A stretch of DNA of 22,386 nt from Isotricha intestinalis. Lineage: Eukaryota; Ciliophora; Litostomatea; Vestibuliferida; Isotrichidae. The translations under genes and the position numbers were made by a program. Below, piece by piece: positions 1-7,457 of the stretch (its first letter is position 1; every line of letters starts with the position of its first letter). Where the stretch lies: assembly GCA_023807065.1 (NCBI GenBank), contig JAJJLU010003966.1, positions 1 to 22,386 of the forward strand, read 5' to 3'. The notes below the pieces were generated by a model. That model did no database searches. It was not told the origin of the DNA and worked only from the letters and a program-made list of their open reading frames with translations.

Positions 1-1320
1 GAAAAAAGTACTTTGTAAAGGTCCAGCAAACATTCTAATAACATTTCTAATTTTCATATCACTAACTTCAACAGGAGTAAATTGGTCAACTCTAGTTTCT
101 TTAAATCCTAATTTATCCCAAGCAGAATCTCCCCATACAAATACTTTTCCAGATTTAGATTTTGCCATAGAATGATTAAAACCTGCTTGTATATCAACAA
201 TAAATTCTTTTTCACTTCCAAAATCAACAATTGAAGGTGAAGATACTATTTTTTCATAACCTACACATTGACCATCACTATTATCACCAAAACAATATAC
301 ATTACCATTATCACAAAGAACTAATGAATGCCTTGCTCCTGTTGATATTTTAACTATTGTTAAGTTATATTTATTAAAATAATCATTTATTAAATATTTC
401 CCTGATTCTAATATATCTATTGTTTTTTCTACACCAAATTCACCATATTCTCCATGACCTATTAATAATAAATTTGAATTTGAATCTAATATTATACAAT
501 CATTTATCCCTGTTTGTAAATTTAATACTGTTTGTTTAATTTCTATTATTATTTTATAGTCTTCTGCTATATCCATATTATATAATGTTCCTTTCATTAA
601 TAAATATTTATTAGTTAATATGATTGTTCTATCACCAAAACATTTAAATTGAATTATATTTCCAAATACAAATACATTAAAATTTTCTTTGAATATTGTT
701 GCTTTCTTTGTTTCTTTTGCTTGTACTATTGTATCATATTTATCTTCTTTTTTTAATTGAAAACGATATAAAGCAATATTATCATCATTATGATATTTAA
801 TTGAAATTAAAGAGAATCCATTCCCAACTTCAATATCATCAATATAATATGAAAGTGTTTTTTTATTAAAAAAAGGTAAGCCTTTAACTAAATAAGAGTC
901 TAAATTAATGGGAACTAAATATTTATATTCGTTTTGCTTCCCAAAAGTATATTCTAAACCTAATTGACCATCATTATTAGAACCATAACCATATAAATGT
1001 GTATTTTTTGTTTGATTTTCATTATATGTTTCAAATAAAAATAATGAATGTATATCACCAAAAGCTATTTTTTTAACATTAATTATTGTATTTGGTTTTT
1101 TAAGAAGTGTATTTAAATCTATAACTTTTCCGTAAGTAACACTTCCAAAAGTTATTAAATAATTATTAGTAGGTGATAATTTAGGAGGAGAAAATTCTTT
1201 TTGATTCCTTTCTATAAGATCATTTCTTTTTTCTCTTTTTGGAAGAATTTGGGTGTCAACTGTTAAATCATCAAAATTATATTCAATTTCATCTTTACAA
1301 CAAGAACACCAACCAGACAT
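1..1320 (-). CDS. RCC1-like repeat protein, copy 1 (3' end outside the window)
   Basis: Reading leftward from the ATG at 1320 gives 440 codons without a stop. The product is the same as residues 1-440 of the gene at 3375-4748; the last 17 codons lie outside the window. It carries the same Cys-rich N-terminus (MSGWCSCC) and the same RCC1-type blades. The RCC1 fold is a beta-propeller, found in exchange factors for Ran/Arf-type GTPases and in many proteins of other function; which applies here cannot be told. The gene points away from its twin, so the two are divergent around a 1.95 kb spacer. Whether this is a true second locus or an assembly or amplification chimera is open (see findings). 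Confidence 0.85.
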   Translation of the reverse strand, partial: MSGWCSCCKDEIEYNFDDLTVDTQILPKREKRNDLIERNQKEFSPPKLSPTNNYLITFGSVTYGKVIDLNTLLKKPNTIINVKKIAFGDIHSLFLFETYNENQTKNTHLYGYGSNNDGQLGLEYTFGKQNEYKYLVPINLDSYLVKGLPFFNKKTLSYYIDDIEVGNGFSLISIKYHNDDNIALYRFQLKKEDKYDTIVQAKETKKATIFKENFNVFVFGNIIQFKCFGDRTIILTNKYLLMKGTLYNMDIAEDYKIIIEIKQTVLNLQTGINDCIILDSNSNLLLIGHGEYGEFGVEKTIDILESGKYLINDYFNKYNLTIVKISTGARHSLVLCDNGNVYCFGDNSDGQCVGYEKIVSSPSIVDFGSEKEFIVDIQAGFNHSMAKSKSGKVFVWGDSAWDKLGFKETRVDQFTPVEVSDMKIRNVIRMFAGPLQSTFF

Positions 1321-1370
1321 TTAATTTTTTTAAACAAAAATTTTAATAATTTTTAAATAATTTTATAAAA
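1..1370 (-). repeat. Left arm of a large inverted duplication (RCC1-like gene plus 50 bp upstream)
   Basis: Reverse-complementing this stretch gives the sequence of 3325-4694. Paired positions sum to 4695. I compared the lines covering roughly 661-1370 closely, and others more lightly, and saw no mismatch or indel, including in homopolymer runs and the 50 bp of non-coding sequence before the ATG. Identity stops abruptly after position 1370. The arm runs off the left edge, so its full length is unknown. Confidence 0.95.
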
Positions 1371-2207
1371 AAAAAATAGTACAAATAATAGATTAAAAAA
1401 AAACATTTCTTTATCAATAATTTAAAACAATAATGTAAAATAAAACAATAAATAATATATTTTTTTTAAAAAAATATTAATATATAAAATATCCATTATA
1501 TTTATAGTAAAAAGAGAAATAAAATTCTAAAAAATAAATTTAATAAAAAACCAAAATGATTTGGCACTTTTTGATTTTTGTAACATTAAGAAAAATGATA
1601 AAAAATAAATAAAATAAAATCAAGTGAAAATAAGAGCATGATCTTTCCATTACACTTAATATATGTTCTTTTTTTGATTAACAACAATTTTAATATTGAA
1701 GAAAATACAAAAAAAAAAATTGTAAATTCGTATATGGGATGATGTTTTTATATCCCCATATCAAATATTGAATATTCCAATACAATATTATATAATAAAA
1801 ATAATACAATTTAATTCAATATAAATTTGTAATTAATATTCATAAGTTATTAAACATGGAAGATTTAAGTTATCTCCCACATTTTCAGCTGAAAATTCAG
1901 ATATATTTGTTATAATTAATTTAATAAATAAAATAAAAAATATTAATTTTTTTTTTTGATGATGTCTTCTTTCACTTCTCTTTGAAAAATTCATTTCCTG
2001 TGTAAATAATATATTTACAAAAAATTATTGGTTATGAAAAATATATTTTTCTTTTAAATCAAATACCATTAAAATTTCCTTTAGTTTTTTTATATGGTAA
2101 TTTCGAATAATATTCTTTTTTTAAAATAAACAATTATAAAAATAAAATTTTCTTGAATTGTTTTATTTATTAATATTTAATTTTTATTATTATATATTTT
2201 TGAATTT
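1371..2207. other. Non-coding spacer, left part, with short stem-loops
   Basis: No convincing gene is visible. Some less AT-rich patches can fold. AAGTG (1622-1626) pairs with CACTT (1653-1657) and is followed by a T7 run (1669-1675). ATATGGG (1732-1738) pairs with CCCATAT (1755-1761). AATATTG (1764-1770) pairs with CAATATT (1783-1789). A perfect 16-bp palindrome, ATTTTCAGCTGAAAAT, lies at 1881-1896. I recognise no snRNA, snoRNA or tRNA here. Promoters for the divergent RCC1-like copy and the TPR gene should lie within it. Confidence 0.5.
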
Positions 2208-2567
2208 ATGGAAGACTTTACTCAAAGTGGATTAATATCAATAGCAGATGGAGACTATGATACTGCAATTGATTTTTTAAATAAATCAATTTCAAAAAAT
2301 GATAAAGATTATAAAGCACTTTTATATAGAGGAATAGCATATTGTAATAAAGGTAATTTCAGTAGTTCTATTAATGATTTTAATAATGCAGAAAAATTAA
2401 GAAATGATGAAAAAGATGATTTTTATTATTTAAGAGGAAAAGCTTATTTTTATAATCAACAATTATTTGAAGCACAAAAAGATTTAGAAAAAGCAAAAAG
2501 TATTGAAGGTATTGATGAAGAAAGTAAAAATAAAATTGAAAAATTATTAAAACTTTCAAAAGAATAA
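2208..2567 (+). CDS. Small tetratricopeptide-repeat (TPR) protein
   Basis: This 119-residue protein is almost wholly TPR-like helical hairpins: about residues 1-34 (GDYDTAIDFLNKSI), 35-70 (YRGIAYCNKGNFSSSINDF) and 72-105 (LRGKAYFYNQQLFEAQKDL). The spacing of small and aromatic residues (G/A at 8, Y/F at 11, A/S at 20) fits the TPR consensus. TPR arrays bind other proteins; the partner cannot be inferred. There is no signal peptide or membrane segment, so it is probably cytosolic. The ATG follows a very T-rich leader, and the stop is TAA. It is the only intact gene in the spacer between the two RCC1-like copies, and no matching copy exists elsewhere in the window. Confidence 0.82.
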   Translation: MEDFTQSGLISIADGDYDTAIDFLNKSISKNDKDYKALLYRGIAYCNKGNFSSSINDFNNAEKLRNDEKDDFYYLRGKAYFYNQQLFEAQKDLEKAKSIEGIDEESKNKIEKLLKLSKE

Positions 2568-3324
2568 ATAAGTTAATAATGTTAATCTAAAAACAGTTAA
2601 ATTAAAATATATATTCCATTTTTGACTTAATTTTATATTATAAAAAAATAAATAAAATTCAGTCTTATATATAAATTATAATTTATTAATTAGTTTCTTA
2701 TATTTTTAATTGGTTTTTTATATATTTATTTTGAGAATATTTTATATCATACCTTAGAATTGTTCCTATTATTAATTATGGGTTTTTTATAGATTTTTAA
2801 ATAATAAAGTTTATATCCTTCTTGAATTACAATATAAATTAAAGGCTTTAAATTTGGTTTTTATATTTTTATTATTCATTTTTTCTTTAAATATTTTATA
2901 TATATTTCTTAAAATTAAATTATAAAATAATTGAAATAATAATAAATCATTTAATATTTACATATTTTATTCAAAAAAATGTAATTCTTAAATAAATATC
3001 TATTATCATTCCTTTAGATTTTTCATTAATATTTTTATCTTCTAAATAAATATCTTTTAACTTTGATATATCATTTTTTATTTAATTTTTCTAAATTTAT
3101 AAATTGAATTTTTTATTAATTTATATGATAACAAGCAAATAATTCCTAGATAAAATATTTTATCTTGAAATTTAAATAATTCTTTTATTACTTTACTTAT
3201 TCCATATATGTATAATCTTTTGAACTATTGTTAATATATAATAAAATATAAATTGATTATTATATAAAATATAAAGAAAAAAAATATGAGATGATTTATT
3301 TAGTTATTATAATATTGATTTTTA
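2568..3324. other. Spacer, right part: no intact gene, possible decayed coding sequence on the minus strand
   Basis: On the minus strand a 48-codon open stretch (3224 down to 3081, containing LYIYGISKVIKELFKFQDK) is followed after a stop and frame change by another coding-like run (containing ISKLKDIYLEDKNINEKSK). Another short run (VIQEGYKLYYLKIYKKPI) lies around 2770-2840. The composition is less monotonous than expected from random AT-rich DNA, but each piece is short enough to arise by chance. I treat it as a possible pseudogene without assigned function. Confidence 0.3.
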
Positions 3325-4694
3325 TTTTATAAAATTATTTAAAAATTATTAAAATTTTTGTTTAAAAAAATTAAATGTCTGGTTGGTGTTCTTGTTGTAA
3401 AGATGAAATTGAATATAATTTTGATGATTTAACAGTTGACACCCAAATTCTTCCAAAAAGAGAAAAAAGAAATGATCTTATAGAAAGGAATCAAAAAGAA
3501 TTTTCTCCTCCTAAATTATCACCTACTAATAATTATTTAATAACTTTTGGAAGTGTTACTTACGGAAAAGTTATAGATTTAAATACACTTCTTAAAAAAC
3601 CAAATACAATAATTAATGTTAAAAAAATAGCTTTTGGTGATATACATTCATTATTTTTATTTGAAACATATAATGAAAATCAAACAAAAAATACACATTT
3701 ATATGGTTATGGTTCTAATAATGATGGTCAATTAGGTTTAGAATATACTTTTGGGAAGCAAAACGAATATAAATATTTAGTTCCCATTAATTTAGACTCT
3801 TATTTAGTTAAAGGCTTACCTTTTTTTAATAAAAAAACACTTTCATATTATATTGATGATATTGAAGTTGGGAATGGATTCTCTTTAATTTCAATTAAAT
3901 ATCATAATGATGATAATATTGCTTTATATCGTTTTCAATTAAAAAAAGAAGATAAATATGATACAATAGTACAAGCAAAAGAAACAAAGAAAGCAACAAT
4001 ATTCAAAGAAAATTTTAATGTATTTGTATTTGGAAATATAATTCAATTTAAATGTTTTGGTGATAGAACAATCATATTAACTAATAAATATTTATTAATG
4101 AAAGGAACATTATATAATATGGATATAGCAGAAGACTATAAAATAATAATAGAAATTAAACAAACAGTATTAAATTTACAAACAGGGATAAATGATTGTA
4201 TAATATTAGATTCAAATTCAAATTTATTATTAATAGGTCATGGAGAATATGGTGAATTTGGTGTAGAAAAAACAATAGATATATTAGAATCAGGGAAATA
4301 TTTAATAAATGATTATTTTAATAAATATAACTTAACAATAGTTAAAATATCAACAGGAGCAAGGCATTCATTAGTTCTTTGTGATAATGGTAATGTATAT
4401 TGTTTTGGTGATAATAGTGATGGTCAATGTGTAGGTTATGAAAAAATAGTATCTTCACCTTCAATTGTTGATTTTGGAAGTGAAAAAGAATTTATTGTTG
4501 ATATACAAGCAGGTTTTAATCATTCTATGGCAAAATCTAAATCTGGAAAAGTATTTGTATGGGGAGATTCTGCTTGGGATAAATTAGGATTTAAAGAAAC
4601 TAGAGTTGACCAATTTACTCCTGTTGAAGTTAGTGATATGAAAATTAGAAATGTTATTAGAATGTTTGCTGGACCTTTACAAAGTACTTTTTTC
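3325..4694 (+). repeat. Right arm of the large inverted duplication
   Basis: This is the mirror image of 1-1370. The left limit is sharp: upstream of 3325 the sequence no longer matches what lies beyond 1370. The right limit at 4694 is set only by the window edge on the other arm, so the duplication may continue through the 3' end of the gene and beyond. Confidence 0.95.
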
Positions 4695-4748
4695 ATTTCT
4701 GGAGGAATTCCTCTTATTCCTGATCAAATAGAAGATAAAAAGGAATAA
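3375..4748 (+). CDS. RCC1-like repeat protein, copy 2 (complete)
   Basis: The product has 457 residues. RCC1-type blade signatures are HLYGYGSNNDGQLGLEY (about 107-123), LLLIGHGEYGEFG (about 285-297), VYCFGDNSDGQC (about 341-352) and VFVWGDSAWDKLG (about 392-404), each followed or preceded by the typical hydrophobic plus His-Ser/Ala strand (GARHSLVLCDNG, GFNHSMAKSKSG). The region between about 125 and 280 is divergent but can supply the remaining blades. The N-terminus is rich in Cys (MSGWCSCCKDE) and could be lipid-modified or bind metal (inference). RCC1-like propellers act as GTPase exchange factors or as protein-binding platforms. The substrate is unknown here, although a Rab-like gene converges on it 123 bp downstream. 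The stop is TAA. Confidence 0.85.
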   Translation: MSGWCSCCKDEIEYNFDDLTVDTQILPKREKRNDLIERNQKEFSPPKLSPTNNYLITFGSVTYGKVIDLNTLLKKPNTIINVKKIAFGDIHSLFLFETYNENQTKNTHLYGYGSNNDGQLGLEYTFGKQNEYKYLVPINLDSYLVKGLPFFNKKTLSYYIDDIEVGNGFSLISIKYHNDDNIALYRFQLKKEDKYDTIVQAKETKKATIFKENFNVFVFGNIIQFKCFGDRTIILTNKYLLMKGTLYNMDIAEDYKIIIEIKQTVLNLQTGINDCIILDSNSNLLLIGHGEYGEFGVEKTIDILESGKYLINDYFNKYNLTIVKISTGARHSLVLCDNGNVYCFGDNSDGQCVGYEKIVSSPSIVDFGSEKEFIVDIQAGFNHSMAKSKSGKVFVWGDSAWDKLGFKETRVDQFTPVEVSDMKIRNVIRMFAGPLQSTFFISGGIPLIPDQIEDKKE

Positions 4749-4871
4749 ATATATTTTATTTTATTTTATAATTTTTTTAAGAGATTTCTAAATTTTTTTC
4801 TTAGTTTAGTTTTTTTTGTTTTATTTTTACATATTTATACAACAAAATAATAATAAAATTTAATTTAAAGA

Positions 4872-5519
4872 TTAAACTGGATTCGAACAACATGCTCCTT
4901 TTTGTTTTATTCTTACAGTTTTCGTTGATAATTTTTGTACTTTTTGCATTTCAGGTTGTTTTTTATCACCAGATTGAATATTTTTTTCTTTATATATTAA
5001 ATCAACTAATTCTAAAATAGCTGCATCTATATTTATATCATCTTTAGCACTTCCTTCAAATAATTTTAATCCATATTGTTCAGCAACTTTTTCTCCTTCT
5101 TCTTTTGTAATTTCTCTTTTTGGAACATCTTCATTTTTATTATCTGGACTATCTAAATCAGTTTTATTACCAAATAAAATTATAGCTTTAACAGAACTTT
5201 TTTCTTTAATTTGCTCTAACCAATAATTAAAAGTTAAAGTATTTTTTTGTGTAATATCATAAACAAATAATATTCCATCTGCATTTTTATAATAATTAGC
5301 TGCTATTGTCCTATATCTTTCTTGACCTGAAGTATCATATATAACTAATTTAATTTTTTCATTTTTATGTTCAATTATTTTTGTTTTAAAATCTATTCCC
5401 GTTGTTGATAATAAATTTTGATTAAATTGACCATTTGTATATCTTAATATTATACTTGATTTTCCTACTGTTGATTCTCCTAATGTGAGAAGCTTAAAAA
5501 CATAATCCACTCCTGACAT
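4872..5519 (-). CDS. Rab-family small GTPase with an atypical C-terminus
   Basis: The product has 215 residues and all five G motifs: P-loop GESTVGKS (14-21), switch I around TTGIDF (39-44), DTSGQE (62-67), NKTD (118-121) and SAK (157-159). The RabF-like segments IDFKTK and RYRTI place it in the Rab family, nearest in style to the Rab1/Rab8 exocytic group; the exact subfamily is uncertain. Rabs recruit effectors to vesicles and target membranes. The protein ends GACCSNPV. The double Cys suits geranylgeranylation, but four residues follow it, one more than the usual CC, CXC, CCXX or CCXXX ends. DTSGQE has Ser where Ala is usual, preceded by Tyr rather than Trp. It converges with the RCC1-like gene; the stop is TAA. 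Confidence 0.93.
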   Translation of the reverse strand: MSGVDYVFKLLTLGESTVGKSSIILRYTNGQFNQNLLSTTGIDFKTKIIEHKNEKIKLVIYDTSGQERYRTIAANYYKNADGILFVYDITQKNTLTFNYWLEQIKEKSSVKAIILFGNKTDLDSPDNKNEDVPKREITKEEGEKVAEQYGLKLFEGSAKDDINIDAAILELVDLIYKEKNIQSGDKKQPEMQKVQKLSTKTVRIKQKGACCSNPV

Positions 5520-6178
5520 TTAATATTTTTTTTAATTGAATATGATTTTTAATTTTTGAAAGAAAATATTAAATTTAAATTATATTTTTGAATAAATAAT
5601 TAATTATAAAAACAATTTAATTCTCAAAATATATAATTTCATCAAACTATCAAAACAATTTACTCAATAATATTAATTCAAGTGTTAAAAGAAATAAATT
5701 TATTGTTTCCTATGATGGGTATTAATCCTTTGAGGAAATTGGAAATATCATAGAAAGGAATATTATTATTTTAATAAAATATTGATTTTAATTATCTAAT
5801 AAAATTATTAATAATTTGGGTATAACCTATTTTTATTACATTTGATTATTTCTTTTTATTGTTTATTTTTATCCTTTGAATTAATTGAACTATTTTTTAA
5901 CTTTTCAATTTTATTCCGTTTTTTGTCTATAAAAAAATAGAATATTAAATTTAATTATATAATGTTTTATTTATAATGGAAATTTAATTTGTAATTAATT
6001 GAAAAAAAGTGCTTCTGTTGTTTAACAATTTATATTCCATTATTTAATTCACTATTATTATTAATTCATAATTCAAATTTTTTTATTTAATGTTCTTTTT
6101 AGAAGGTTTATATAAAATTTGAATAATTAAATTTAATTCTTTATTGAAATGTATTAAAATTTATAAATTGATTATATA
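5520..6178. other. Intergenic region with one foldable patch
   Basis: No supported gene is present. A less AT-rich patch at 5706-5760 contains CTATGAT and its complement ATCATAG flanking a small internal hairpin (TCC-TTTGA-GGA), with purine/pyrimidine arms outside. It could be a small structured RNA or nothing; no snoRNA C or D box is correctly placed. A minus-strand coding-like run near 5845-5930 is too short to be significant. The promoter of the minus-strand Rab gene should lie just right of 5519. Confidence 0.4.
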
Positions 6179-6778
6179 TTATTTTATATTATGTTGTTTA
6201 ACTAAATTATTTATTTTATTGTTTTTATCTTTCTGAAATTTTTCTTCTATTTTATAACTGTTTTGAATTTGGTTTAATTGTTCTATTCTTTTTTGTTCTT
6301 TATCTCTTTGTTCTTTCAAATTATTTTTGGCTTCTTCAAATTCTTGAATTAATTGATTATTTTTATTTTGATATTTTGAAAATAATTCTCTTTTAATTTT
6401 ATCTTTCATTTGTATTAAATCATTTTTATATTTTTCTTCAATTTCTTTTACTTTTTGATTTATTATTTCTGTTTTTTGGATATTACATTCTTCTTTTAAA
6501 TTCAAATAAAGATTATTTTCATATTCTTCTAATTTTTTTTTTGTTGCATATTCAATTTTCTTTTTTCTAATTTCAATTTCCCTTTTTTTCTTATTTATTA
6601 ATTCTTCTTTTATTTTATCATATACTTCACTTCTAATTTTTTCATATACTTTTTTATATTCTTCGTTATAAATTTCTTTTTTGCAATTTTTTCTTATTTT
6701 TTCTTTCAAACGTTCTTCAAGAAATTTTTCTTTTTCTTCATTTTGATTTATTATTCCATCCATCATAATTTGTTCCAT
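6179..6778 (-). CDS. Short charged coiled-coil protein, function unknown
   Basis: The product has 199 residues and is almost entirely Glu, Lys, Asn, Ile and Leu. From about residue 14 to the C-terminus a long alpha-helical coiled coil is expected (runs such as EERLKEKIRKNCKKEIYNEE and KEIEEKYKNDLIQMKDKI), with no prolines or glycines breaking the helix after the first dozen residues. There is no signal peptide, membrane segment or enzymatic motif. I do not recognise a family; such proteins are often cytoskeletal or basal-body components in protists, which is only a possibility here. The length of open frame in DNA this AT-rich argues that the gene is real. The stop is TAA. Confidence 0.75.
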   Translation of the reverse strand: MEQIMMDGIINQNEEKEKFLEERLKEKIRKNCKKEIYNEEYKKVYEKIRSEVYDKIKEELINKKKREIEIRKKKIEYATKKKLEEYENNLYLNLKEECNIQKTEIINQKVKEIEEKYKNDLIQMKDKIKRELFSKYQNKNNQLIQEFEEAKNNLKEQRDKEQKRIEQLNQIQNSYKIEEKFQKDKNNKINNLVKQHNIK

Positions 6779-7457
6779 TAAAAAAAACTTAAAAAAAAAT
6801 TTAAAAAAAAGTATTTAAAAATAGAAAGAATAAAACAATTTAACATCTAACTATAAACTAATTAATCCAGAAAAAGAAAACAAAAAAAAAAATCTCATTT
6901 GTAAAAATTGACAAAAAATATCATTTATTATTTTTCTTTGACCTTCTAATATAATACCTTTTTATACTTAGGTGAATTTTTTAAATATAATGTTCTTAAA
7001 TTAATCATAAAATAAAAATTATAAAAATAATAAATAATAAAATAATTGTAAAAAACATTATCCCTTAAATCTAAAAATAATCAAATAAGAAATTATATCT
7101 TCAAAAATTTTTTGTTTTTATAAGGGTTTTTCTTTTTTTAAAAGTAATTGTTGATAAAATCTACAAAAAAAAAACCAAATTTCTGTTATGCTCACAAATC
7201 ATGACTTTATAATCAATGTAAAATAATAATTAATAATTTATTTTATAAAAAGAAAATTATATTCACTGTGAAGAAAAACAGAGAAAAAACTTTTCAAAAA
7301 ACCTTAAAAAATTAAAAATAAGATAAAAAAAAGTTTAAAAAAACTAAAAATATGCTAATTCACTATTTCAAAAACAATCCAATAAATAATTATAAAAAAT
7401 ATAAAATAGTTAATTTTAGTATCATATATATATCAAAAAAAAAAAAAAAAAATAAAA
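6779..7457. other. Intergenic region between divergent genes, ending in a poly(dA) tract
   Basis: It lies between the start of the minus-strand coiled-coil gene and the start of the plus-strand C69 gene, so it should hold both promoters. CCCTTA near 7063 and TAAGGG near 7122 are complementary but about 55 bp apart. An 18-base A run (7435-7452) ends five bases before the C69 ATG; such tracts often exclude nucleosomes at promoters. No RNA gene is recognised. Confidence 0.4.

Noticed and set aside
1957..1975. TTGATGATG resembling a C/D snoRNA C box
   Set aside because: No matching D box (CTGA) with a terminal stem at a suitable distance.
7278..7284. ACAGAGA, the U6 snRNA box
   Set aside because: No AGC triad, no U4-pairing region and no U6 stem around it; a chance match in A-rich DNA.
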